From Bacillus sp. NEB1478 (lineage in GTDB: Bacteria; Bacillota; Bacilli; Bacillales; Fictibacillaceae), in assembly GCF_031582965.1 (NCBI RefSeq), contig NZ_CP134049.1:2728001-2792000 (forward strand): 64,000 nt of DNA, in the 5' to 3' direction. Below the pieces are notes generated by a model. It was not told the DNA's origin and ran no database searches. It saw only the letters and a list, made by a program, of their open reading frames with translations. Shown here piece by piece: positions 35,374 to 43,399 of this stretch (its first letter is position 1; every line of letters starts with the position of its first letter). Both the position numbers and the translations under genes were made by a program.

Positions 35374-36219
35374 TTATATGCTTCTTTCAGCAGCCATCGC
35401 CTCTGCTTTTGTTCGATGGACTGTACCAAATGGATGCTCAGGCGGCGCATAAATTGCATATAGCTTAAGCGGTTTATCACCGATATTCGTTACATTATGC
35501 CATTTGCCAGCAGGGATCATAATCGCATAATCATCAAAAGCTTCTGCCACAAAATTTAAATGATTCTGGCTATCCCCCATTTGAACAATTCCATGCCCTT
35601 CTTCAATACGCAAAAATTGATCGGTTGTCGGATGAACCTCTAAGCCGATATCGTCTCCAACATCTATACTCATCAATGTTACTTGCAAATGTTCCCCTGT
35701 CCATAAAGCGGTTCGATACGTATTGTTTTGTTTCGCGGCCTCGTTAATATCAATGACAAACGGCTGGCGTCCATAATCTTTAATCTCGGTCCGAGCTTCC
35801 TTATAAAGCCAATCTAATCGCGCCGCACTATCTTTTTTCTCATTAAGAGCTTGTGAGAACACATTGTGAATGTATGGATCTTGATTACGCAAACATTCTT
35901 TATGATATTCCTGATACCCCTTAGCTTCAGCTTGATATGCCTTTACTAAACCATCTTTATATCCCCGAAAAATCACTTTATCGATTTGGTAATCCGGCTG
36001 CCTTCCTGTAAGTGTGATATAAAGATCCGTAAATTGCCTCAGATGAACTTTTTTACCTTCTAAAGCATAAAGAATGTGATTCTTATGCTTTTGATTAGGT
36101 GCAGCATTTACTAATCGGCTATAAAGGTCAATTGAAGAAGCCTCTCGTTTGATTCCCGCAAGTAAGGGTTCCACTTGTGAATGGTCATAACTCCAGTTAG
36201 AATTATACACTTTGTTCAT
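35374..36219 (-). CDS. ferritin-like domain fused to a cupin
   Basis: About 281 residues. The N-terminal half (1-145) is an all-helical ferritin-like bundle: EPLLAGIKREASSIDLYSRL, then HILYALEGKKVHLRQF, giving E...EH-type metal ligands. The C-terminal half (about 165-275) is a cupin: GLEVHPTTDQFLRIEEG then MIPAGKWHNVTNIGDKPLKLY with the metal-binding His/Glu set. The start is uncertain: ATG at 36219, TTG three codons before or GTG three after. Inferred cytoplasmic metal-binding protein; substrate unknown. Confidence 0.78.
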   Translation of the reverse strand: MNKVYNSNWSYDHSQVEPLLAGIKREASSIDLYSRLVNAAPNQKHKNHILYALEGKKVHLRQFTDLYITLTGRQPDYQIDKVIFRGYKDGLVKAYQAEAKGYQEYHKECLRNQDPYIHNVFSQALNEKKDSAARLDWLYKEARTEIKDYGRQPFVIDINEAAKQNNTYRTALWTGEHLQVTLMSIDVGDDIGLEVHPTTDQFLRIEEGHGIVQMGDSQNHLNFVAEAFDDYAIMIPAGKWHNVTNIGDKPLKLYAIYAPPEHPFGTVHRTKAEAMAAERSI

Positions 36220-36296
36220 TCCCTTCAAAGGCGTATAAAATTATCATATGCCTAAGACTCGAGAATGCAGGTTGTTTGAAAATGTTCTATGAAGAT

Positions 36297-36944
36297 TTAT
36301 TCCTTAATTTTCAGTCCTAATAATTTTGAAAATCCGATTGCTTGGTTGGATGAGACTTCACATCCTCTTAAGCTTTCAGGAGACACATTGATCTGCTCAT
36401 ACGTACAAGTACTAATATCAATCCCCTTAAGGATTGTCTGTGTAAAATCAACATCATTCAGGTCGCACCGGTTTAATTGAACCTTATCCAATTTGGCTTC
36501 AAAAAAATTAGCACTTCTCAAAGACGACTCCTCAAATCCTATTTGTTTTAAGCGAGTATCTGAAAAGTTACTTAATTTTAAGTCACAGTTTCTAAAAACT
36601 ACATTACCCAGACTTGCTTTTGACACATCCAAACCTAAAAGTTTGCAGTTCTTAAATTCGACTCTATGTATAATCCCTTCAGATAAACATGTGTTGGATA
36701 AATTACAATGATCAAAAACCACATCGGTCATGTCTATATTCAAAAATGTACTATTTATAAACGTTATATTTTTAAAAATAACCTTTGAAAAGACTGCTCG
36801 ATTGATTACCTCATTGTCTACTTGGGAGTTTGTGATTTCACAGTTGAATAGTTCGGGCTCTTCTTCATAAAAAATATCATTGAAGTTAGCGGTTTTTAAT
36901 TCAGAAAGGATTTTTGGGGATTCAATTTTTATCGTCTTTGCCAT
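36297..36944 (-). CDS. pentapeptide-repeat protein, Qnr-like layout
   Basis: 215 residues from the second ATG, which is better spaced behind GAGGTG. From about 45 to 190 runs a right-handed quadrilateral beta-helix of A(D/N)LxX-type units: VFKNITF, FLNIDM, VVFDHCNLSNTCL, VVFRNCDLKLSNF, LRSANF, VQLNRCDLNDVDF. The tail LRGCEVSSNQAIGFSKLLG resembles the C-terminal cap of Qnr-type proteins. Members can shield gyrase from quinolones or toxins, but many have no known target. Confidence 0.8.
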   Translation of the reverse strand: MAKTIKIESPKILSELKTANFNDIFYEEEPELFNCEITNSQVDNEVINRAVFSKVIFKNITFINSTFLNIDMTDVVFDHCNLSNTCLSEGIIHRVEFKNCKLLGLDVSKASLGNVVFRNCDLKLSNFSDTRLKQIGFEESSLRSANFFEAKLDKVQLNRCDLNDVDFTQTILKGIDISTCTYEQINVSPESLRGCEVSSNQAIGFSKLLGLKIKE

Positions 36945-37204
36945 CATACACCTCTATTTTCTTCTAGCTAATAATAAACTCTACAAGAAAATAAAAAAGT
37001 ATATAAGTCTTTATTTTTTAAAGCGATTGTGAGCAATTTTATTCGTTAGAACTTTCAATATTTAATTTACTTAATGTTCTTCTTTTTACCCAACTAACCC
37101 TTTTGTGGAGTAAATACAGAAACCCTTATTCCACAAGCTTGCTACTTAACAAAAGGCCTTAATCCTTCTTAGATCAACGCACCCTATTGTGGAAGAAAAA
37201 ATCT
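36945..37204. other. intergenic region with composite repeat
   Basis: Contains TTTGTGGAGTAAATACAG and ATTCCACAAGC, then TTAGATCAACGCACCC, followed by ATTGTGGAAG. The GATCAACGCACCC word recurs near 43207 and in related form near 40115 and 41797. No gene. Confidence 0.5.
37165..37198 (-). repeat. GGGTGCGTTGATC dispersed repeat, copy 1
   Basis: Minus strand GGGTGCGTTGATCTAAGAAG just beyond the stop of the 76-residue membrane gene. Related words follow other genes of this region. Confidence 0.5.
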
Positions 37205-37435
37205 TTACTTATTTGCTAATTTATTTTTGTTAAAGATAAATAAGATTACCCCAAGAAATACTAATGTAATAAAGAATGTGTCAGCCAATAATTTAAAAGT
37301 GCTCATTTTGACCTCTAAATTTTCATTTATCCTAAAAGTAGCATTAGGACCTAATTCAGAAGTAATAAAGAATCTAGCAAGCATAATAAACATCCCCACA
37401 GAAATAAAGCTGAATCCAACACTGACTATTCTCAA
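37205..37435 (-). CDS. small two-helix membrane protein
   Basis: 76 residues from the TTG at 37435, selected because TTGGAGGTG lies seven bases upstream; the longer frame from 37474 would bury that site. Helices at about 3-22 and 49-68 with an outside loop between. Function unknown. Confidence 0.55.
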   Translation of the reverse strand: MRIVSVGFSFISVGMFIMLARFFITSELGPNATFRINENLEVKMSTFKLLADTFFITLVFLGVILFIFNKNKLANK

Positions 37436-37502
37436 TGTTGTGCACCTCCAAGCAAACGCGATCAAATACAGCACCGTGTTAAGTTATTAGGAATAACATT
37501 TG

Positions 37503-38011
37503 TTATCCAAATATTTGGATACAACCAAGTTTTTGATCCAGCTCATACTTCTGACGCAGATGATGACGAAAATGCATCCCGACAAGTGCAAACCATTCTT
37601 GTGCATTCAGCCAGCCAAAGCCTCCATGTTTATCTTTGTAATTCGGGTTTATATCTTCTACTTTCATTTCCAATTCTTTCATTCTATTTATTAGTTGATT
37701 GAGCTCAAGCATAATGTCCTCTTTACTTTTTGTATTGTCAGGTGGGGTATCAAGTTCATCCGGTAATTTGATTTTAATTGGCGGGAATCCACCAATATTA
37801 AATAAATATTCTCCAAACTCCGTCTTACCCTGCTTCTGCTCCCCAACAGTTGTCGCACAAGCTTCAACACTATCAAGATATTCATGAGCCACGACAATTA
37901 AATGGTCATACATTTGACCAATAGACCAAACCCCTTGCCCAGGTTTATGTCTTAGTTGCTCAAGTGAATCAAAAAACTTATATATGTTTTGATCAATTTC
38001 AGATCACTCAT
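37503..38011 (-). pseudogene. DinB-family gene with a frameshift after the first few codons
   Basis: A good start (GAAAGGAG, ATG at 38011, MSD...) runs into a stop after 19 codons. One base away, the frame EIDQNIYKFFDSLEQL...GVWSIGQMYDHL opens and joins the 136-residue DinB-like remainder with WFALVGMHFRHHLRQ at its end. Restoring one base after the third codon would give a normal DinB protein of about 168 residues. Either a recent mutation or a sequencing error. A start at the internal ATG 37913 would lack the first helix. Confidence 0.7.
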
Positions 38012-38208
38012 GTGTTAAAAAGCTCCTTTCAATTACGTTTAGAAACCTAACAATTCAAATCGTATAAGTTGAGTCATTCTGGTACCTTCTAATAAAATTT
38101 TTTCACTACAGAACTGTAATATGAATTTACCCATTTCGACTCAGTTAAACTACAAACGAACAAGGCTCTTCACTATTAATCACTAAGAAATACGCTTATT
38201 ATAGTAAC

Positions 38209-38583
38209 CTATTTATCATTCTTAAAAAAATGAACAGGACGGATTTCGGTGCGCCAGCCAAACTCTTCCGCTCTGTCGACTTGTGTTGTCGGATGAAGAG
38301 AGGCAAGCTGAATCGCCTCATCCATACTCTCTGCTTCAAAAATGAATACGCTGCCGATCCTCTCTTTCGTTTCTGTTAATGGACCATCTGTAACAATCAC
38401 CTGACCGTCCACACGGCGCAAGCTTTTGGTCTCTGAGTCTAGACCGGCATCAATCAGCACGTTACCGCTTTCGTAAAATTTCTCAATGTGCGGCTGGCAT
38501 TCACTCATTACGGCATCAATCTCCGCCCTTGGGCGTGCATCCATTTTTTCAGGGTTGAAATAGCCCATGCATAAAAATATCAT
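38209..38583 (-). CDS. YciI-like (YCII) family protein
   Basis: 124 residues from the ATG at 38583 with AGGAG eight bases ahead. Dimeric alpha-beta ferredoxin-like fold: MIFLCMGYFNPEKMD, SGNVLIDAGLDSE, VTDGPLTETKERIGSVFIFE then the late HPTTQV with its conserved His. Often a partner of sigma-factor or extracytoplasmic genes; here it stands alone. Enzymatic role unproven. Confidence 0.82.
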   Translation of the reverse strand: MIFLCMGYFNPEKMDARPRAEIDAVMSECQPHIEKFYESGNVLIDAGLDSETKSLRRVDGQVIVTDGPLTETKERIGSVFIFEAESMDEAIQLASLHPTTQVDRAEEFGWRTEIRPVHFFKNDK

Positions 38584-38692
38584 TGTCATCTCTCCTAGAT
38601 CACTCAAATTTTATAAATCTATTAATACGATCAGCAAAATGAAAAAGCGACTAAACTGTACTATTTTTTATTCATACAATTTTTAGCTTGTT

Positions 38693-39181
38693 TTAAAAGC
38701 TGCGTTTCGCTGCCCAAACTCCTTGCATTTTACTAAGGAATACAATTTGCCCAATATGATAGGCGTCGTGCATTGCTAAACTCTTCAGTTCAATCATTAA
38801 TGGATTGTCTTTTGGGATTTCTCTGTACAAATCTTCTAGTTCTGATGTTGCTAGTATTTTTTCTAGTTCACGATGAACATAAAAGTATTCTTGTTTTGTT
38901 TTCTGCCAATTTTGAGACGTCTCAGTTGGTAATCGATATGTAGCATCATTATTTTCTGCCTTTGGTTCATTTGCTGTTTCACCAAGAAATCGTAACAGAA
39001 TTCTTTTTTCAAAGAAAAGCAAATGACAGACTAATTCCCAAATGGAATGTGCCCCCTCAGCTGGTTTCCAAAGTGCCTGTTCAAATGTGATATCCTCTAA
39101 CACTTTTTCAAGTGGTGGAAACCAGTCTTCTTGATCTAAGCAGCTTGCCCATTGCTGTAACAAAAGTGTCCTTACATCCAT
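38693..39181 (-). CDS. DinB/YfiT-family protein
   Basis: A 162-residue protein. Metal-site histidines in WELVCHLLFFEKRIL near 47-61 and LAMHDAYHIGQIVFLSK near 134-150. Very like the protein at 26455, suggesting duplication. Probably a metal-dependent transferase of the bacillithiol-transferase superfamily; substrate unknown. Confidence 0.85.
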   Translation of the reverse strand: MDVRTLLLQQWASCLDQEDWFPPLEKVLEDITFEQALWKPAEGAHSIWELVCHLLFFEKRILLRFLGETANEPKAENNDATYRLPTETSQNWQKTKQEYFYVHRELEKILATSELEDLYREIPKDNPLMIELKSLAMHDAYHIGQIVFLSKMQGVWAAKRSF

Positions 39182-39320
39182 TTTCTATTCCCTCCAATGT
39201 AATCCTTCTACTAGATAATGTGTTGGATAAAATTCATTACGGCGTGCTGTTCTGACATAACTTACAACTTCAAGATGAACCACCTAATTACCTTCCTTAC
39301 TCCAAAATCTGGCCTGATGC

Positions 39321-39361
39321 ATAAAAAAGGACACATTTCTTCTTACTACAGAAATGCATCC
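39321..39361 (-). repeat. dispersed terminator hairpin, copy 5
   Basis: A-run, GGACACATTTCT, loop TCTTACTAC, AGAAATGCATCC. Confidence 0.75.
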
Positions 39362-39518
39362 TATTATCGAAATTTCCTTATTCCTATCAACTTTTTCCAT
39401 AACCATATCGTGATGATTTTTACTATTAAATGTAGATATTGAAAACATTAAAGTCTCGTTTTCATGCAAATCAACCGAAGTTCCCATGTTTTTCAACATT
39501 TCTACTCGTTTGTAAGTT

Positions 39519-39562
39519 CAATAAAAAAGTGCAGACCTCTTTTTAGAGATATGCACTGATTG
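39519..39562 (-). repeat. dispersed terminator hairpin, copy 6
   Basis: A-run, GTGCAGACCTCT, TTTT, AGAGATATGCAC; terminator position for the DUF2277 gene. Confidence 0.75.
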
Positions 39563-39590
39563 TTGCTCATTATAAGAATGTTATTCCTCG

Positions 39591-39863
39591 CTAACTTGTA
39601 CCAAACCTTTTAGCTGATCTGACACGAGCACGCTCAGCTTCGACTTCACGATTGCGAGGTTCTGCACTGGTTTCCATAGTATCAAATAAATTCTTAGTTA
39701 TCATTGCTACTTCATTGACTGCGTGATTAAAAGCATCCTCGTTTACCTTTGAGGGATTGTTATAGCCCGTTATCTTTCTGACGTACTGAATAGCTGCTGC
39801 ATGAATCTCTTCATCGGTAGCTGGTGGGTCAAAATTAAATAATGTTCTAATGTTTCGGCACAT
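39591..39863 (-). CDS. DUF2277 family protein
   Basis: 90 residues from the ATG at 39863. It begins MCRNIRTLFNFDPPATDEEI and continues AAAIQYVRKITGYNNPS, the conserved opening of DUF2277, and ends basic with RVRSAKRFG. The family is small and uncharacterised. Single gene with a hairpin-repeat terminator. Confidence 0.85.
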   Translation of the reverse strand: MCRNIRTLFNFDPPATDEEIHAAAIQYVRKITGYNNPSKVNEDAFNHAVNEVAMITKNLFDTMETSAEPRNREVEAERARVRSAKRFGTS

Positions 39864-40099
39864 AATTTCTCCTTTTTGTTTTCTTATTCTACATTCCATT
39901 CCACAAGAGATCCTTACAATCCTTTTCTACTTAAAAAGGAACTCGAATTTTTTTAGAACCAGAAAGTGTTCTAAAAAATACAACAAGGATGGTTAATATA
40001 AATGCTCCTGGTTGATAATCTTATTACTTTACTGCTGTTTAAATAGAATAAGATTAGGAGCAACCTTTATTGCTCCTGGTTTATTTCTTATGCTATTAT

Positions 40100-40132
40100 C
40101 AGCCCTTTTGATCTTCAACTAAAGCACCCGTT
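40100..40132 (-). repeat. GGGTGC(G/T)TT..TGAAGATC dispersed repeat, copy 2
   Basis: Minus strand GGGTGCTTTAGTTGAAGATC then AAAAGGGCTG, directly after hairpin copy 7. Same wording as 41784-41815. Confidence 0.55.
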
Positions 40133-40135
40133 TCA

Positions 40136-40178
40136 TATAAAAAAGGCACATTTCTGATTACAGAAATGCACCAGATTG
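40136..40178 (-). repeat. dispersed terminator hairpin, copy 7
   Basis: A-run, GGCACATTTCTG, ATTA, CAGAAATGCACC; about 40 nt past the 49-residue gene stop. Confidence 0.8.
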
Positions 40179-40219
40179 TAGAATATTAATTTACTAAATA
40201 TGCTTTAAAATCCTAGCAA

Positions 40220-40369
40220 TTAGTTATTTTTTCTCTCTCGAACCAATTCTTTTAAAACGTCATTCTGTTCTTTCAACTGTTCAGTTATATCTACGAGTGT
40301 CGAAAAAATTAGCCATACAAAAATCCCGAAAAAAACCAATGGTATAACCGTTAGAATGATACTCATCAT
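40220..40369 (-). CDS. 49-residue single-helix membrane protein
   Basis: Tandem ATGs at 40369 behind GAGG. One membrane helix (SIILTVIPLVFFGIFVWLIF) then a coiled-coil-like tail TLVDITEQLKEQNDVLKELV ending RERKNN. The heptad-like tail suggests oligomerisation. It has its own hairpin-repeat terminator. Function unknown. Confidence 0.65.
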   Translation of the reverse strand: MMSIILTVIPLVFFGIFVWLIFSTLVDITEQLKEQNDVLKELVRERKNN

Positions 40370-40417
40370 TTATTCCTCTTTCTTAATTATTTTTATGTAA
40401 TCTGTCCTATATTTCCA

Positions 40418-40462
40418 AAATAAAGTGCACTTCTCTTTTTAAAGAAATGCACCCGATCGTTG
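40418..40462 (-). repeat. dispersed terminator hairpin, copy 8
   Basis: GTGCACTTCT, CTTTTTAA, AGAAATGCAC then CCGATCGT; the terminator of the SMI1/KNR4 gene. Confidence 0.8.
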
Positions 40463-40486
40463 AATACCGATTCTGCTATTAGTTAA

Positions 40487-40954
40487 TCAATCCTCTATTG
40501 ACTCTTGCAATGTATTTAATAAAAATTCGCCAAAGCTTCCTGCTTCAACTTCAAATTTTTGCTCTTCAATCGGTAACCCACTAACAAAAGAAACAACCTC
40601 AGCATTATCATCATATTGATTTTGTACTTTGGAACAATCTAAACAAAAATACACGCCATCATACCCTGTGAAGTAAAAGCAAATTAAATGATTTGGTAAG
40701 TCTTCCTCTTGTCTAAATTGTTTTGTAATCCAAGTCATACTTGGAACTCCATTTTCTTCAATTCCCAAACCGTAAATTTCTTCTCCAAAAATATCTCCAA
40801 GACCATACTTCTTCAAAAAAAGTCTATAACTCATCGGGAATTTTACATTTAATGCTGCTTCAGCAGAATCAATTATTTGATCTTTAATTTCACCAATAAA
40901 ATCTGCGTCATCTGAATGATCCTCGATTATTTCAAACGCTTTATTTATTAACAT
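40487..40954 (-). CDS. SMI1/KNR4 (SUKH) family protein
   Basis: A 155-residue protein; ATG behind TGAGGAGAG. SUKH features: DSAEAALNVKFPMSYRLFLKKYG near 29-51, then LGIEENGVPSMTWIT, and the late aspartate-rich FYFTGYDGVYFCLDCSK near 92-108. In bacteria these are often immunity proteins of polymorphic toxin systems. No toxin gene is adjacent, so it could be an orphan immunity gene. Confidence 0.85.
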   Translation of the reverse strand: MLINKAFEIIEDHSDDADFIGEIKDQIIDSAEAALNVKFPMSYRLFLKKYGLGDIFGEEIYGLGIEENGVPSMTWITKQFRQEEDLPNHLICFYFTGYDGVYFCLDCSKVQNQYDDNAEVVSFVSGLPIEEQKFEVEAGSFGEFLLNTLQESIED

Positions 40955-40999
40955 TTATTTCTCTCCTCAAATCTTTTCTATTAAGCTGTTCTTTTACTT

Positions 41000-41046
41000 C
41001 AATAGAAAAGTGCAATTCTCCTTTTTGAAGAAATACACCCGATTTT
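41000..41046 (-). repeat. dispersed terminator hairpin, copy 9
   Basis: GTGCAATTCTCC, TTTTT, GAAGAAATACAC then CCGAT; follows the kinase gene on the minus strand. Confidence 0.75.
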
Positions 41047-41085
41047 AAGTAAAAAAAATAACTATACATTAATCTTTGGCGAAAT

Positions 41086-41706
41086 CTAATTAACTATGTA
41101 AATTTTATTTGCTTTTTTTATGGGTTCTTCTGTATTTAAATAATGCTCTTCTCCCAGCCAGTACCTTCTTTTATATTTATCTAATCTTGTTTGGGAATCA
41201 CCAATATAATCTCTATTTAAAACTCTTTCAAACCTTATTTCTCTTGGACAGTCCCAAAAAATAGTGTAATCATAAAATGCTATCCATTCTCTTCTTTGCA
41301 GAAAAATACCCTCTATAAGAATAATGCTGTTAGGTGTTATGTGTACTTTCTTATTTGCATTTTTATCAATAGATTTATCATAATAAGGAAGGTTTAGTTC
41401 TGAATAGTTTCTGTGTAAACTTTTTAACAATTTTTCGGATATCATTTCCATATCCCATTGTAAATAATAATATTCATACCACTCTTCAAAAGCAGTATTA
41501 TATCTTTTATTTCTTTCCACGATATGATCATCAATATGAAATAAGCTAACAATACATTTATTTTTTAGCTCATTCTCTAGTTTTTTTACTAAAGTTGTCT
41601 TTCCTGATCCGCTCAAACCATCAACAGCTATATTAAAAGGGCGTTCTTTATTTGTTCTGTTTTTAAACTGATTCAGCAGTTCGTTAACCACTTCATTGAC
41701 ATACAT
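41086..41706 (-). CDS. uridine-kinase-like P-loop kinase
   Basis: A 206-residue protein. Walker A GLSGSGKTT near 30-38, FHIDDHIVERNKRYNT near 57-72, an IILIEGIFLQRREW segment near 127-140 and a lid with RFERVLNRD. Layout of the uridine/phosphoribulokinase-like family. Substrate unknown; nucleoside or small sugar alcohols are likely. Single gene. Confidence 0.82.
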   Translation of the reverse strand: MYVNEVVNELLNQFKNRTNKERPFNIAVDGLSGSGKTTLVKKLENELKNKCIVSLFHIDDHIVERNKRYNTAFEEWYEYYYLQWDMEMISEKLLKSLHRNYSELNLPYYDKSIDKNANKKVHITPNSIILIEGIFLQRREWIAFYDYTIFWDCPREIRFERVLNRDYIGDSQTRLDKYKRRYWLGEEHYLNTEEPIKKANKIYIVN

Positions 41707-41783
41707 CTATTTCTCACCTCAAAATTATTTAGTTAGATAATTATTAACTAATGCTGCCCTTATTATTATAAATTGGTAAGCAT

Positions 41784-41815
41784 CCCTTTGGATCTTCAAT
41801 TAACGCACCCACTAA
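41784..41815 (-). repeat. GGGTGCGTTAATTGAAGATC dispersed repeat, copy 3
   Basis: Starts at the stop of the 118-residue membrane gene: minus strand GGGTGCGTTAATTGAAGATC then CAAAGGGATGC. Confidence 0.55.
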
Positions 41816-42168
41816 TATAAATAGCTCCCTATAATATAGTAAACATAAGTTAAATAACTAATAATAACTAGAATCATGGAAGAGATGTTTATGAATTTTG
41901 AATTGCCCGCCTTTTTAAAATGACGATAGTTAAAAAATAAAAGACAAATAATAATTAACTGTAATATAAAGGTTATATAGAAATATGCATGTAAAGACTC
42001 TCCTATTCCAATGTACATACCTGTACCTACTAAAAAAATCCCTGATAATGCAGTTATCGCAACCATATTATTTAGAGCACTTCTTTTAAATTCAACTATT
42101 CGACCTAGAACCAATGCTATTCCTAACACCATGAAACTTATCAAAATATGAAGTAATAATACTAACAC
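41812..42168 (-). CDS. hypothetical four-helix membrane protein
   Basis: A 118-residue protein; GTG start with AGGGGA upstream. Four hydrophobic helices with short polar turns (GRIVEFKRSA, NYRHFKKAGNSK). Resembles the small DUF2269/CopD-like membrane proteins only in layout. Its stop overlaps a dispersed repeat. Function unknown. Confidence 0.6.
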   Translation of the reverse strand: MLVLLLHILISFMVLGIALVLGRIVEFKRSALNNMVAITALSGIFLVGTGMYIGIGESLHAYFYITFILQLIIICLLFFNYRHFKKAGNSKFINISSMILVIISYLTYVYYIIGSYLY

Positions 42169-42335
42169 GATACTATCCCCTATTTTCTTCCAAATGTCAT
42201 TTGCGTCCTAATTATGTTGGTAAAATTTATCATTCACAGAATTCTCCTGTAAACTATTTATGTAGTCATATAATTATATTCTGCTGATTGTTTTTCTTAT
42301 TCAACTAAACTGCTACGTTTGTTCAATAAGAAATT

Positions 42336-42383
42336 CAATAAAAAATGCACTCCTCCTTCTTGAAGAAATGCAATCGAGTGTTA
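42336..42383 (-). repeat. dispersed terminator hairpin, copy 10
   Basis: A-run, TGCACTCCTCCTTC, TTGAAGAAATGCA, then ATCGAGTGTT; about 85 nt past the stop of the RimJ/RimL-like gene. Confidence 0.75.
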
Positions 42384-42466
42384 AAGAAAACCTATCAATG
42401 ACTTAAGCCAAATTTGTTTAATTATTTTGCTTTAAATTTTAAGATCCATTAGTATTTAATCTTAAA

Positions 42467-42997
42467 TTAGGTACTACCGTTTTTTACTTTTACTTTAATA
42501 TTTAATTCATAATACGGCTCTTCCTGATTTGTATCATCAAACCATTTCATGCCTTTGTACTCAAACCCAACTTTTTCTAATATTTTTAGAGAACCAGTAT
42601 TTTTTGATTCAGCGGATGCGTAAATCATCTTTAAATTAGGATTTTTAATAGCAAAATCAACACATGCTGTTGCAGCCTCTGTTGCGTATCCCTTTCCCCA
42701 TGCAGTTTTAGAAAAATGGTAAAGCAATTCTACTGATTCAATAGTAGTTCTTACGTTAAATCCAGCTGAACCAATTACCCTATTTGACTCTTTTTCTATA
42801 ACCGCATATACTGAAAGACCTTTTTCCTGGTGGCAAGCTGCATATGCAGCCAAAGCTTTATGTAAGTGATCGTGAGGAATAGCTCCGAGACAATGCTCCA
42901 TAACTTCCTGATCTCCCCAAAATGCCTTTGCATCCTCTACATCCATTTCATTAAAAACCCTTAATAGCAATCGTTCCGTTTCAGCAATCACTTCCAT
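42467..42997 (-). CDS. RimJ/RimL-type GNAT acetyltransferase
   Basis: 176 residues from the ATG at 42997 (AAAGGG upstream). It begins VIAETERLLLRVFNEMDVED, carries motif A YHFSKTAWGKGYATEAATAC near 91-110 and motif B SKNTGSLKILEKVGFEYKG. Relatives acetylate ribosomal protein N-termini or small aminoacyl compounds; the target here is unknown. Confidence 0.85.
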   Translation of the reverse strand: MEVIAETERLLLRVFNEMDVEDAKAFWGDQEVMEHCLGAIPHDHLHKALAAYAACHQEKGLSVYAVIEKESNRVIGSAGFNVRTTIESVELLYHFSKTAWGKGYATEAATACVDFAIKNPNLKMIYASAESKNTGSLKILEKVGFEYKGMKWFDDTNQEEPYYELNIKVKVKNGST

Positions 42998-43399
42998 AAT
43001 ACACCCTTTTTTCGTTAGTTTTTTCTCTCCATAAAACATTCACCCATGTTATTCTATAAAATAAAATCAAACTCCTTCTTAACACCCAGTATTTGTCTAC
43101 TAACGCAACGACAGTATTATTCCACAATCTGTCCCGATTGTTGAATATTAGATAAATTACTCTTTTTCCTCTTGTTTATTTGGAGATGGAGCATCTGGTC
43201 ACCATTTTTGGATCAACGCATCCATTTATGGAATAACAAACGTTTAAGTGTACTTGCATGCTTAACGGTGAGATAAACACTTCCATAAGAGACTAGTAAG
43301 TAAAACAAAAGTTAAAGTGGTTGTCAGTGTGTCCATTGTTCTTTTCGCCCCTCCATAAATTCCCCATTTAGTTGGAAAGCACTAAATTGTTATACTTAT
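42998..43399. other. intergenic region with a composite repeat
   Basis: No gene. Minus strand contains ATGGATGCGTTGATCCAAAA and, 100 nt further, TTGTGGAATAATACTG, CGTTGCGTTAGT: a diverged version of the repeat at 37165. Confidence 0.45.

Larger units (their letters stand above)
39182..39590. other. intergenic stretch with two hairpin repeats and a likely decayed unit between
   Basis: No sound gene. Two copies of the dispersed hairpin (39321-39361 and 39519-39562) bracket about 160 nt containing a weak open frame without a clear ribosome site. Confidence 0.5.

Noticed and set aside
39284..39499. 71-codon minus-strand frame between hairpin copies
   Set aside because: It reads through a terminator hairpin and lacks a good ribosome site; probably non-coding or a decayed cassette.
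17053..42383. Classical integron
   Set aside because: No integron integrase or attI-like site is visible, and the hairpins double as intrinsic terminators; only the layout is similar.
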